NCBI GenBank assembly: GCA_938020565.1
Contig: CALIHP010000013.1
Coordinates: forward strand, 8,415 to 72,414
DNA: 64,000 nucleotides
Direction: 5' to 3'
From: an uncultured Anaerolineaceae bacterium
Lineage (GTDB): Bacteria; Chloroflexota; Anaerolineae; Anaerolineales; Anaerolineaceae
The notes below the pieces were generated by a model. That model was not told where the DNA came from. It searched no databases and worked only from the letters and a program-made list of their open reading frames with translations. Each line of letters begins with the position of its first letter. Within the stretch, counting starts at the first letter, position 1. This document shows positions 48,672-57,464 of the stretch, piece by piece. Both the position numbers and the translations under genes were made by a program.

Positions 48672-49187
48672 TTAGCTTTTTTCTTCGATAATTTCGACCG
48701 AAATCAGTTTTCCCGCTTTCGTCTGATAGCGCGGATCCCGTTCCGGAATCGACAACACAACATCCATTCCTTCGGTGACCTCGCCAAAAACTGTGTGCTT
48801 ATTGTCAAGCCAGGGCGTGGGGACGAACGTGATAAAAAACTGTGATCCGTTCGTATTGGGACCGGCGTTTGCCATGGAGAGGATGCCAGGCTTATCGTGA
48901 CGCAGCTTCGAATTGAATTCGTCGCGGAACTTGTACCCCGGTCCTCCCATTCCCGTTCCGGTCGGATCGCCGCCCTGGGCCATAAAGTCTTTGATGACTC
49001 GATGAAAGATTGTCCCGTTGTAAAATCCTTCTCTGGAAAGGAAGACAAAATTATTAACCGTCGTTGGGACAAGATCGGCGGAGAGTTTGACCTTGATATC
49101 CCCGAGGTCAGTGTGGAGGACTGCGGTATAGGTGGATTTCAGATTGAGCTTGAATTCTGGCTGTTTCGTGTATCTCTTTTCGGACAT
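48672..49187 (-). CDS. Cyclophilin-type peptidyl-prolyl cis-trans isomerase
   Basis: Protein-folding isomerase of 171 residues, no signal peptide, so cytoplasmic. Signature stretches: [41 protein letters not shown] with the catalytic Arg, [20 protein letters not shown] and [24 protein letters not shown] lies 6 bases before the ATG. It points leftward next to the ferredoxin gene, 112 bases away. Confidence 0.96.
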   Translation of the reverse strand: MSEKRYTKQPEFKLNLKSTYTAVLHTDLGDIKVKLSADLVPTTVNNFVFLSREGFYNGTIFHRVIKDFMAQGGDPTGTGMGGPGYKFRDEFNSKLRHDKPGILSMANAGPNTNGSQFFITFVPTPWLDNKHTVFGEVTEGMDVVLSIPERDPRYQTKAGKLISVEIIEEKS

Positions 49188-49227
49188 AAGTTTCTCCTGA
49201 TATTTGATATGTAATTAATACCACAGT

Positions 49228-49255
49228 TTGACAGTGAACAGGAAGGCTTTATGAA
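49228..49255 (+). promoter_or_regulatory. Possible rightward promoter ahead of the parS pair
   Basis: TTGACA (49228-49233), 16-base spacer, TATGAA (49250-49255) on the plus strand. It would transcribe through the parS pair into the ABC-F gene. The -10 box is a weak match. Confidence 0.3.
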
Positions 49256-49283
49256 GGCGGGTTGATTGTCCCCGATTGGATCG

Positions 49284-49303
49284 AATGTTTCACGTGAAAC
49301 ATT
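49284..49303. promoter_or_regulatory. parS ParB-binding site 1 of a close pair
   Basis: AATGTTTCACGTGAAACATT is a 20-base perfect palindrome that contains the exact parS consensus TGTTTCACGTGAAACA (49286-49301). In bacteria such sites bind ParB and cluster near oriC. It lies in the 269-bp gap between the cyclophilin and ABC-F genes. Confidence 0.9.
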
Positions 49304-49329
49304 TTAAAACAGAATCCTCCGCCGATGCC

Positions 49330-49351
49330 AATTGTTTCACGTGAAACAATT
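49330..49351. promoter_or_regulatory. parS ParB-binding site 2 of a close pair
   Basis: The exact consensus TGTTTCACGTGAAACA at 49333-49348 extends to a 22-base palindrome with AAT/ATT arms. Centre-to-centre distance to the first site is 47 bases. Identical cores with different flanks argue against a simple duplication. Confidence 0.9.
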
Positions 49352-49384
49352 TGATTGACTCAGCGATTGAGCCCATTCGCGCTG

Positions 49385-49407
49385 CCGAAAGAATAGAACT
49401 CTTTCGG
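49385..49407. other. Hairpin upstream of the ABC-F gene
   Basis: CCGAAAGA (49385-49392) pairs with TCTTTCGG (49400-49407) with a 7-base loop. It lies just before the extended -10 box of the ABC-F gene and may be a regulator site or end of incoming transcription. Confidence 0.35.
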
Positions 49408-49431
49408 AGAGATGGGAAATTATGGGACTGA

Positions 49432-49440
49432 TGGTATACT
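49432..49440 (+). promoter_or_regulatory. Extended -10 promoter of the ABC-F gene
   Basis: TGGTATACT: an extended -10 (TG, one base, TATACT). No good -35. Transcription would start near 49447, about 10 bases before the ATG at 49457, leaving a very short leader. Confidence 0.45.
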
Positions 49441-49456
49441 ATGCTGCGGTAAACCT

Positions 49457-51361
49457 ATGTCGCTTGTCATTGCAAAAAACATTTCAAAATCGTTCGGCGC
49501 CGAGGATATTTTTGCGGACGTGTCGCTGGTAGTTCCGCCGCACGCCCGGATCGGCATCGTTGGCCAAAACGGATCGGGAAAAACGACGCTGATCCAGATC
49601 CTGATCGGTGAACTGTCTCCGGACGAAGGAACGGTCCAGCGAGGGAAAAACTTAAAAATCGGCTTTCTCCCGCAGCAGATAACGTCCATCTTTGAGTGTA
49701 CGCCGTTTGAAATCTGTCGCGAGGTGTTTGCTGACCTGTTGGATACGAAATCGCAGCTGGAAAAAATCGAAGCCGAACTTCAGCAGGGTCCGGATCCGGA
49801 ACGGGTCGAGACTTACGGAAAGCTGCTGACACGGTTCGAAACGGCGGGCGGTTTTACGATCGAATCGCGGATCCGGCAGGTTCTTCAAGGCCTCGGTCTG
49901 ACTGGTGGAGAGGAGAACCGTCCCTGGCGCCAGCTCTCCGGCGGTCAGAAAACGCGCGCGTATCTGGCGAGACTGCTCCTGATGGATCCGGATTTGCTCG
50001 TGCTTGACGAACCGACGAATCATCTGGATATCGCATCCGTCGAATTTCTCGAAAGCTATCTTCAGTCTTTCCCAGGCGCGGTTTTGATGGTTTCGCATGA
50101 CCGCTATTTCCTCGATCAGGTCGTGAATACGATCTTTGAGCTGTCAGCGGACCTGGAGGAGTACGCCGGAAATTACAGCGCCTACCTGGCGCAGCGGAGC
50201 GAACGGGTCGAGCGACGGATTAAAGAATACGAAGCACAGCAGGAATTTATCGCGAAAGAGGAAGCGTACATCCGTCGGAATATTGAAGGCGTCAATACGC
50301 GTCAGGCGCAGGGACGGCGTAAGCGACTGGAACGGCTGCTTCGGGATCGCGAACTGGTCCGGCCGCAGTCCCTCGAATCGATCCGGCTGCGCTTACAGAC
50401 GGACCTCCGATCCGGAGATTTGACGCTGCGGACCCGCGGCGTTGAAATCGGTTATCCGGATGATCGAGTGACGCTGATCCGGATGCCGGATGTGACGCTG
50501 ATGCGCGGGGAATGCGCCGCGATCGTCGGACCGAACGGGACCGGAAAGAGCACGCTTGTTAAAACGATCCTGGGCCAATTAGCTCCGCTTCGCGGCGAAG
50601 TCGTGATTGGGGCGAATATTCGGATTGGCTACTTCGCGCAGGCACATGAATCGCTTCATCCTGAATGGACCGTTTACGACGAAATCGCCGAAGCCGCCCC
50701 GGCGTTTACCCCCGGTGAAGTCAGAGGCTTCGCGGCCCGGTTCCTTTTCCGCGGGGACGACGTGTATAAGCAGGTTTCGTCGCTGTCGGGCGGGGAACGG
50801 GGACGGTTGGCGATTGCGCTCCTGTCGCTTCAGGACGCAAATCTGCTGCTGCTTGATGAGCCCATGAACCACCTCGACGTCTCCGCGCAGGAAACGCTGC
50901 AGTCGATTCTGAAAACCTTTAATGGAACGATCCTGCTGATTTCGCATGATCGCTACCTGATTAACGCGATTGCGACGCAGCTTTGGATCGTGCGCCCGGA
51001 ACAGCGGACGATCGAGGTCTTCGCTGGAACGTACAGCGCGTATATGGATGCGAAGCGGAGTGGGAAAAGCCGTCCTCAGCCGGTAAAAAAAGATGCGGCT
51101 GAGGAGAAGCGCCCGGTATCTTCGCTCTCTGGATCTGGAAAACCGGTTCGCTCGAATAATGAACAGCTGCGGCTGGAAAGACGGGCGCGGGCGCTTGAAG
51201 ATCGGATTACGGCGCTGGAATCCGATCTGGCTCAGCTTGGCGAGGCGCTGAACCGCGCGGGCGGATCGTTCGCCGAGTTTACGAACCTGAGCGAGCGGTA
51301 TAATAAGGTTGAATCTGAACTGAACGCGGCGATGGAGGAATGGTCGTCGCTGGACTTGTGA
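49457..51361 (+). CDS. ABC-F family ATP-binding protein
   Basis: Soluble tandem ATPase of 634 residues, no membrane span, of the ABC-F group that acts on ribosomes. First domain: Walker A GQNGSGKTT, signature LSGGQKTRA and Walker B LLVLDEPTNHLD. Second domain: GPNGTGKST, LSGGERGRL and LLLLDEPMNHLD. The linker between them (QRSERVERRIKEYEAQQEF and on) and a C-terminal coiled coil with LEDRITALESDLAQLGEAL are typical of the Uup/YdiF branch. The start is placed at MSLVIAKNISKSFG; the frame opens 15 codons earlier. It is probably a translation factor rather than a resistance gene, but antibiotic protection cannot be excluded from sequence. Confidence 0.92.
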   Translation: MSLVIAKNISKSFGAEDIFADVSLVVPPHARIGIVGQNGSGKTTLIQILIGELSPDEGTVQRGKNLKIGFLPQQITSIFECTPFEICREVFADLLDTKSQLEKIEAELQQGPDPERVETYGKLLTRFETAGGFTIESRIRQVLQGLGLTGGEENRPWRQLSGGQKTRAYLARLLLMDPDLLVLDEPTNHLDIASVEFLESYLQSFPGAVLMVSHDRYFLDQVVNTIFELSADLEEYAGNYSAYLAQRSERVERRIKEYEAQQEFIAKEEAYIRRNIEGVNTRQAQGRRKRLERLLRDRELVRPQSLESIRLRLQTDLRSGDLTLRTRGVEIGYPDDRVTLIRMPDVTLMRGECAAIVGPNGTGKSTLVKTILGQLAPLRGEVVIGANIRIGYFAQAHESLHPEWTVYDEIAEAAPAFTPGEVRGFAARFLFRGDDVYKQVSSLSGGERGRLAIALLSLQDANLLLLDEPMNHLDVSAQETLQSILKTFNGTILLISHDRYLINAIATQLWIVRPEQRTIEVFAGTYSAYMDAKRSGKSRPQPVKKDAAEEKRPVSSLSGSGKPVRSNNEQLRLERRARALEDRITALESDLAQLGEALNRAGGSFAEFTNLSERYNKVESELNAAMEEWSSLDL

Positions 51362-51376
51362 TGGAAAGGCTGCCGC

Positions 51377-52345
51377 ATGTACTTATCCGTTATCTCCCCG
51401 ATTTATAACGAATACGAAAATATTCCGCTCCTGTATGAAGCTGTCGTGAAAGCGCTCGCCGGAATAGAGGAATGGGAACTGATCCTGGTTGACGACGGCT
51501 CCGTCGATCGATCTTTTGAAACGCTGGCGGATCTCGCGGATCAGGACCCGGAGCATGTCCGCGTCATTCAGCTCCGCCGTAATTTCGGACAGACCGCTGC
51601 GATCGCCGCCGGTGTCGATTTTGCGAAAGGCGAATTGATTGCGTTGATCGACGCCGACATGCAGAACGATCCTGCCGATATTCCGATGATGATCGAGAAG
51701 CTGAACGAGGGCTATGACGTCGTCAGCGGGTGGCGCAGGTCGCGGAAGGATAACGCTTCCCGGCGGCTGCCGTCGAAAATTGCGAACTGGCTGATTGGAA
51801 AAGTCACCGGTGTCCCCCTGCATGACTATGGCTGCACGCTGAAGATTTATCGCCGCGAGGTGCTGACCGGTTTCCGGCTTTATGGCGAAATGCACCGGTT
51901 TATTCCGGCGTTCGCCAATTCGGTTGGCGCAAAGATCGTCGAAGTCGTCGTCCGTCATCATCCGCGTCGATTTGGAAAGCCGAAATATGGATTGGAACGA
52001 ACGCTGAAGGTCGTTCTCGATTTATTTACGGTGAAATTCCTGACGTCGTATTCAGCGAAACCGATATACCTGTTCGGCGGTCTGGGAATTTCGCTGATGC
52101 TGCTCGGACTGGCGGCTTTTTTGGTCTTAGCGGTCCGCCGGCTGGGGTGGGGCGTTTCGGTCGTCGCGTCTCCGCTTTTCTCGATCAGTATCATGATTTT
52201 TATTCTGGGCGTGATCTCGGTTTTTATGGGACTGATCGCCGAGCTGCTGACGCGTGCGTACTATGAGTCGCAGGATAAGAAGACGTACACGATTCGCGTG
52301 ACGCGGAACGTCGGGAACGATTTACCTGGATCACGGCGCGGATGA
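51377..52345 (+). CDS. Membrane glycosyltransferase family 2 (DPM1/GtrB-like)
   Basis: Polyprenyl-phosphate glycosyltransferase type, 322 residues. The GT-A domain has SVISPIYNEYENIPLLYEAV, ILVDDGSVDRS, RRNFGQTAAIAAGVDFAKGE and LIDADMQNDP (DxD). Two hydrophobic helices follow in the C-terminal third (IYLFGGLGISLMLLGLAAFL and SISIMIFILGVISVFMGLIA). Enzymes of this kind make undecaprenyl-phosphate sugars used on the outer face by GT-C enzymes. Possible acceptor enzymes include the large membrane protein at 53547-56303. ATGA overlap links it to the next GT4 gene. Confidence 0.92.
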   Translation: MYLSVISPIYNEYENIPLLYEAVVKALAGIEEWELILVDDGSVDRSFETLADLADQDPEHVRVIQLRRNFGQTAAIAAGVDFAKGELIALIDADMQNDPADIPMMIEKLNEGYDVVSGWRRSRKDNASRRLPSKIANWLIGKVTGVPLHDYGCTLKIYRREVLTGFRLYGEMHRFIPAFANSVGAKIVEVVVRHHPRRFGKPKYGLERTLKVVLDLFTVKFLTSYSAKPIYLFGGLGISLMLLGLAAFLVLAVRRLGWGVSVVASPLFSISIMIFILGVISVFMGLIAELLTRAYYESQDKKTYTIRVTRNVGNDLPGSRRG

Positions 52346-53499
52346 AAATCCTGGTTCTGATCCATGAGTTCCCGCCGGTCGGCGGCGGCGGCGGCATGAT
52401 TGCGCGCGACCTTATCGGCTCGCTCGCGCGCCGTGGCCATCAGCTTCGCGTCCTGACGTCCGGCTTTGGAGAACTTCCGAAACGGGAAACGCTGCCCGAA
52501 TCTGAGACAGCTCCCGGAACCGTTGAAATTGTCCGTTTAGACGTCGGGCGGAAAGAAATGTTCCGCGCGGACTTTCGGTCGATGTTGACGTTCGTGACTA
52601 AAGCGATTCGGTTCAGCCTTTTTGTTGGAAGAGATTTTCGTCCAGACCTGATCCATGCGCATTTTGCGGTTCCGGCCGGAGCGGCGGCCTTTGCGATATC
52701 GCGGCTGGAACGGGTCCCTTACGTGATAACGGTTCATCTTGGGGATATTCCCGGCGCGTCGCCCGAAAAGACCGGCGCATGGTTCAAGCGCATCTATCCA
52801 TTTACATTCCCGATCTGGAAGCAGGCTTCAAAGATTATCGCGGTCAGCCGGTTTTCCCGGACGCTCGCGCTCCGAAGCTACCGCGTTCCGATTGACGTCA
52901 TCCCGAACGGGATCGATCGGACGAAGGTTGCGGCGAGGCTTCCGATCGCGGCGAACGATCCGGTCCGAATCGTTTTCGCCGGCCGTTTCGTTCCGCAGAA
53001 AAACCTGACTCAGCTGCTGCGGACGCTGGAGGCGCTGCGCGGCGAAGCCTGGGAATGCGTCCTGATCGGGGATGGAGAGGAGCGGGCCGCGCTCAGTGAA
53101 AAAATTCGCGAATCCGGCCTCTCCGATCGGATTCAGATGACCGGGTGGATCGAGCCGGAGCGCGTGATCGAGATTTTTCGAACGAGCGATATCCTTTTTT
53201 TGCCTTCGAAAGCAGAGGGACTTCCGATCGTCGGAATCCAGGCGTTGGCGACCGGACTGGCGCTCGTGCTGTCCAACGCCGGAGGAAATACCGATGTCGT
53301 CGTTCCCGGGCGGAACGGGTATGTCTTCGATCCGGACGATACGGCCGGGTTCGCAGCGGCAATCCGTGAATTGATCGCGGATCCCGCGAAGCTCCGAGCG
53401 TTAAAGGCGGCGAGCTTCGAGCTGAGTGAAAGCTTTGATATCGAGACCGTAACCGACGCGTACGAAGCCGCGTTCCGTGAAGCGCTGAGCGGCCGCTGA
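52342..53499 (+). CDS. Glycosyltransferase family 4 protein
   Basis: A 385-residue GT-B glycosyltransferase. N-terminal ILVLIHEFPPVGGGGGMIARDL, middle IHAHFAVPAGAAAF, DVIPNGIDR and IVFAGRFVPQKNLTQLL, and C-terminal donor motif SKAEGLPIVGIQALATGLALVLSNAGG (in two parts) with the Glu of EGLPIV. It overlaps the GT2 gene by four bases, so the two likely work in one glycan pathway. The gene ends convergently with the large membrane protein gene, 47 bases away. Confidence 0.92.
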   Translation: MKILVLIHEFPPVGGGGGMIARDLIGSLARRGHQLRVLTSGFGELPKRETLPESETAPGTVEIVRLDVGRKEMFRADFRSMLTFVTKAIRFSLFVGRDFRPDLIHAHFAVPAGAAAFAISRLERVPYVITVHLGDIPGASPEKTGAWFKRIYPFTFPIWKQASKIIAVSRFSRTLALRSYRVPIDVIPNGIDRTKVAARLPIAANDPVRIVFAGRFVPQKNLTQLLRTLEALRGEAWECVLIGDGEERAALSEKIRESGLSDRIQMTGWIEPERVIEIFRTSDILFLPSKAEGLPIVGIQALATGLALVLSNAGGNTDVVVPGRNGYVFDPDDTAGFAAAIRELIADPAKLRALKAASFELSESFDIETVTDAYEAAFREALSGR

Positions 53500-53546
53500 C
53501 CGTGCCAGCCGAACGCATATCTGGTTTTGAGGCCAATTTATTTTTA

Positions 53547-56303
53547 TCAATAGCAGTGATTCGTTTCAGGGCAGATCGGTTCCCGAACCGGACATCCGAT
53601 CTCCGGCATCGGATCGCGCCGATAGACCGAAATTACTTTTTCTCCGTCGGTTTTCGCCAGCAGCAGCGCGTCAAGATAGGCGTCTCCCGGCTCCATGCAG
53701 CCGAAGACGGTAACGGTGTCGCCGGCGGTTAGCCCTTCCGGAACCTCGCGCATCGGAATCATTACATCGCCGGCAGCGTCGGTCCTCATGACACGGAGCG
53801 TCAGGCGCGAATACGGCTTGTTCCGGAAGAGCGGGTCGGTCCCATGTTCGCCGGTCTGATAATAATAAAAGCGCGGATAAATGACGGTTCCCTGGAAGCG
53901 CCGGATTTCGCCGGATTCAACGCGCGACTGGAGCCCGTCCCATTGGATCAGTGGATCGGCTTCGAAAAATGAGTCCGTCGAAGCCTCCGGGATCGGATTA
54001 GGTCCGGAATTCTTTTCGTAAATCGTCATTGCCCAAAACGATAGACCGAAGAAAACCGCGATACCAAAAAAGACAAAGTTCTGGTCCAGGCGGACTGGAG
54101 AATTATGACATTTTCCGCAACCAAAAATGCGCTTCAAATCGATTCTGACGTTTCGATTTTCGCTTTTTCCCCGGGCTTTTTCGCTTTCAAAAATCGCCTT
54201 AAACACCGTCGAAAGACCGATCGCGAAGATCATCGCCCCAATCCAATTCATCGGCACGATATACCGGCCGCCGCTGGTCCGCGAAATTCCCAGCGCCGCG
54301 CTGTATACCGCGGCCCAGTAGAGCGGCGCGATCCCAGCCAGACCGTCAGCCCGGATCATCGTGCCCAGCCCGACGGAGATCAGCAGGAGGTTGATCAGCA
54401 GGCAGAAACTGGACTCGAACGAAAGTTCGCCATTCCAGTCTTTCAGCCATGGCGACCGATCTTGATTGAATAAATTTTCTAAGTCGTTAAATTCGATCGA
54501 GGTTGGAGGAATAAAAATCAATGCGTATAGATTATGGAACGTATGGTTCAGGACGATTCCCATGACGGAGGGCAATGCGCCGAACGAAGCAGCAAGCTCT
54601 TTCCTTTTCGAAATCTTTCCTTCCGCTGGGTCTGCCAGCGTTGGGAGATCGGAAATCAGCGTTTTTTTATTTTCGGTTCCCATCGCGGCGGCGGCGTGGA
54701 CTGGGACGGCGCTCCATGGTCTCAGGAGGCGCATGGCGCCCGGCGTGATCTCGTCTGGATGTGGCGAACCGTTCCCGGCGTCCGGGGCCGTCCCGGTTTC
54801 GTCCGGAACGCCCGGTTCTTCCGAAAGATCAGGCGGATCGGCGGGGACGAAATCGCTGTAGCGCTGCTGAACGACAACGGCATGAAAGGTTCCGAATACC
54901 TCCGGGAGAAGCTCATGCGTATTTTTCCAGGAGCGGACGACCCAGGGCGAGATCGTCAGCGCCGCCGCCGCGATCAGCGCCAGCGCGTTCATCAGCGCGC
55001 GCCGTTTTTCCCGGAAAAGCGTCGCCGCGAGCCAGAGGAGCGCGGCGGGAAGGAGCGCAAAGAAGTTGGCGCGCGTGTAGATCGCGGCGCCAGAGACGGC
55101 GCCGGCCGCGACCGCCGCGGGGAGGCCGGTTTTTTCGCCGGGCTTCGTGATCCGGTACATCAGGTACGCGAAAAGGATGAAGACGATTTCCCCGATCCAT
55201 TCGCTCATCTCCAGCCGGGAATGGACCGTCAGGATGGCCTGAGCCCGCTGAGCGTTCATCTCCTGAAAAACGCGGAGAGCGGCGGCGATCGTACCGGCTC
55301 CGATGCCGGCAACGTCGCCGGCGAACAGGAAGAGGAGCGCGGGAACGGCCCCGAACAGCGCGCTTTGCAGCAGCTGAAGAAGATTTACGTTATAGCCGCT
55401 GATAAGCTGGAGAAGAAAGGTTATCCAGCTTGGAAACGGCTTCATGACCGCGCCGCCATAGGAAAATCCGTAGCCCGAGACGGCAGCGCGGGCGGAAAAA
55501 TCGTTGAAAACGGCGTCTGAATAGGGATAAAAGCGGAAATCCGGCGGATACGGGCCCGGCGCGAAGAAATGCGGCTGGGTTGGGAGCGCGCAGAACGCCA
55601 CCGCTGAAACCGCCCAGATGATCAGGAACTGCTGCGTCCGCGAGATCCGGACGGTTGGGAGCGAACGCGCGAACGCGGCGAGGATCAGCCCGGCGGCGCA
55701 GAGCAGGTAAAGCTGCTCCGGGAGGACCGGGACCGCGGCCTCGTACCAGGATTCGTTCCCGGGCCGGATCCCCAACCCGGTCAGCCGGCCGAAGATGGCG
55801 AACAGCGCGAAGCCCATGGCGAAAACGAGAACAGCCGATTTTGGCAGCGACCGGATCCAGCGACGGGCTGCGTTTTCGACGCGGCCCCGGGAGAATGCGA
55901 TCGTTCCGGTTATTCCCCATCCGGTCAGGAGGAGCAAAATCGCTTTCAGGCGTTCGTAAATCGCCCCAAATCCGCCCATCCGCCCGGACGGAAGGAGCAG
56001 CCCGGCCAGGAAGAGCAGCGCGGCGGAGAGATGCGCTGCGAAAAGCGGCTCTGAAGCGCGCCGCTGTGGCTCCGAGGGGGCAGGGGAGGCGAAAAATAAG
56101 ATCAGCGCCGCGATCGCGGCGGCGCAGGGAATCAGGAACAGCGCAAAGCGCGCTTTCGTCAGCCCAAGCAGGAAGACGTCGCTTCCGGCGGAGCCCTCAA
56201 GGAGGATCGTCAGCGCCGAGAGGAGCGCCGACGCGAAAACGCCGGCGCAATAGAATTCACTCGTTCTTCGGCGGCTGGCCCTGTCGATTGAAAATCGGTT
56301 CAA
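53547..56303 (-). CDS. Large multi-spanning membrane protein, possible GT-C glycosyltransferase
   Basis: A 918-residue protein with at least a dozen hydrophobic segments in the first 560 residues, one more in the middle and one near the end. A soluble region around residues 480-560 is Pro/Glu/Asp-rich, and the C-terminal 150 residues form an extracytoplasmic domain (RFQGTVIYPRFYYYQTGEHGT, GDTVTVFGCMEPGDAYLDALLL). I recognise no sure family; the overall plan recalls GT-C (ArnT/PMT-like) membrane glycosyltransferases. The start is a TTG at 56303 with GGAAAC upstream; it overlaps the WecA-like gene by 47 bases, since no other start fits nearby. The neighbours are surface-glycan genes. Confidence 0.65.
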   Translation of the reverse strand: MNRFSIDRASRRRTSEFYCAGVFASALLSALTILLEGSAGSDVFLLGLTKARFALFLIPCAAAIAALILFFASPAPSEPQRRASEPLFAAHLSAALLFLAGLLLPSGRMGGFGAIYERLKAILLLLTGWGITGTIAFSRGRVENAARRWIRSLPKSAVLVFAMGFALFAIFGRLTGLGIRPGNESWYEAAVPVLPEQLYLLCAAGLILAAFARSLPTVRISRTQQFLIIWAVSAVAFCALPTQPHFFAPGPYPPDFRFYPYSDAVFNDFSARAAVSGYGFSYGGAVMKPFPSWITFLLQLISGYNVNLLQLLQSALFGAVPALLFLFAGDVAGIGAGTIAAALRVFQEMNAQRAQAILTVHSRLEMSEWIGEIVFILFAYLMYRITKPGEKTGLPAAVAAGAVSGAAIYTRANFFALLPAALLWLAATLFREKRRALMNALALIAAAALTISPWVVRSWKNTHELLPEVFGTFHAVVVQQRYSDFVPADPPDLSEEPGVPDETGTAPDAGNGSPHPDEITPGAMRLLRPWSAVPVHAAAAMGTENKKTLISDLPTLADPAEGKISKRKELAASFGALPSVMGIVLNHTFHNLYALIFIPPTSIEFNDLENLFNQDRSPWLKDWNGELSFESSFCLLINLLLISVGLGTMIRADGLAGIAPLYWAAVYSAALGISRTSGGRYIVPMNWIGAMIFAIGLSTVFKAIFESEKARGKSENRNVRIDLKRIFGCGKCHNSPVRLDQNFVFFGIAVFFGLSFWAMTIYEKNSGPNPIPEASTDSFFEADPLIQWDGLQSRVESGEIRRFQGTVIYPRFYYYQTGEHGTDPLFRNKPYSRLTLRVMRTDAAGDVMIPMREVPEGLTAGDTVTVFGCMEPGDAYLDALLLAKTDGEKVISVYRRDPMPEIGCPVREPICPETNHCY

Positions 56304-57357
56304 GAATTCGTTTCCCTTCAGTAAGGAGGAGGATCAGGGCGACGCCCGCGGCCGCAATCACGAAGAACAGGATATTGGCGAAGAGCGGATCTTTTGACGT
56401 CAGGAAGAGGGCGAAGATCTGCAGCCCGGTCGCCGCCAGCTGAATCAGCGCAACGGCCTGCACCGGGGAAAAACGCAGCGCGACAAGGCGATGATACGTG
56501 TGGTCCGTTCCACTGGAGTAGAACATCAGCTTCCGCCGCCAGCGCGAATAGGTCACGAGGACCGTATCGAAAATCGGGACCCCCAGCATCAGGATCGGGA
56601 CGAACCAGGTGCTCGTCTGCGTTTTAACCGGCGGGCTATACAGGATCGCGATCACGCCGAGGAAAAAACCGATCAGCTGCGCCCCTGAGTCGCCTAAAAA
56701 GAGTTTCGCCGGGGACGCGTTGAAAAAAGAAAGAACGATTCCTCCTCCGAGCAGGATTCCGCAGAGGTAAACGATCTCCCATTGTCCGGTATCCATTGTC
56801 AGCAGGATACAGAAAATCATGGTCACATTGCTGATTCCGATCGCCAGGCTGTCCGCGCTGTCGATCAGGTTGACGGCGTTAATAATGAATACCATCCAGA
56901 ATACCGTCACCAGGATATCGAGCGTCTTCGTGAGCCAGGAAAGCGTCCCGCTCAGCGGAAAAAGCGATTCAAAGACATGCACCTGTGTCCCGAGGAGGAT
57001 CAGGACGATGGTCGCTGCGGCCTGTGCGACAGCTTTATGCTTCGGACGAATCGGGCGGTAATCGTCGAGAAGGCCGAAGGCAAAAACGATCGCCGCGGGA
57101 ATCAGCAGCTTTCTCGTCTCGTCGCTGAATTGATCGTTGAGCATTCCGAACGTCAGCAGGATCGTCGCGAACAGCGCGATTCCGCCCGCGATGGGAACCG
57201 GGCGCGTATGCTTTTTATGCGGTTCGGCGTTGGGAAGATCGATGAGCCCGGTCCTTTTCGCGGCCCAAAGCGCGAACGGCGTTATCAGGAACGCGATGAC
57301 GAACGCATAGAGAACGGCGAGAAGAAGCGGATCGGTTTGACGGAGCGTAAAGATCAT
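56257..57357 (-). CDS. WecA/MraY-family phospho-sugar transferase
   Basis: Integral membrane enzyme of 366 residues joining a sugar 1-phosphate from a UDP-sugar to undecaprenyl phosphate, the first step of a surface glycan. Family motifs: DLPNAEPHKKHTRPVPIAGGIALF, FGLLDDYRPIRPKHK, NLIDSADSLAIGIS, FLGDSGAQLIGFFLG and DTVLVTYSRWRRK...TDHTYHRLV. In the third motif Ser replaces the usual Gly twice (NLIDSADSLA against NxxDGxDGLA), while the two catalytic Asp remain. WecA-type is more likely than MraY, given the lack of a dcw cluster. It follows the GT4 gene by 107 bases. Confidence 0.88.
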   Translation of the reverse strand: MIFTLRQTDPLLLAVLYAFVIAFLITPFALWAAKRTGLIDLPNAEPHKKHTRPVPIAGGIALFATILLTFGMLNDQFSDETRKLLIPAAIVFAFGLLDDYRPIRPKHKAVAQAAATIVLILLGTQVHVFESLFPLSGTLSWLTKTLDILVTVFWMVFIINAVNLIDSADSLAIGISNVTMIFCILLTMDTGQWEIVYLCGILLGGGIVLSFFNASPAKLFLGDSGAQLIGFFLGVIAILYSPPVKTQTSTWFVPILMLGVPIFDTVLVTYSRWRRKLMFYSSGTDHTYHRLVALRFSPVQAVALIQLAATGLQIFALFLTSKDPLFANILFFVIAAAGVALILLLTEGKRILEPIFNRQGQPPKNE

Positions 57358-57464
57358 GGTTTTTTATATAACCTTATGATAATCTAAATTTTGCGAACGG
57401 TTTGAGCTGTCCCGGGGAGCTCGCTGACGTTCGGGTCAGCCGCCTCCGCTTCGCGCCTCCCGGA

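Noticed and set aside
48672..49187. Ferredoxin and cyclophilin as a two-gene operon
   Set aside because: The ferredoxin gene has its own extended -10 box and terminator, and cyclophilin has its own ribosome site with a 112-base gap, so linkage is weak.
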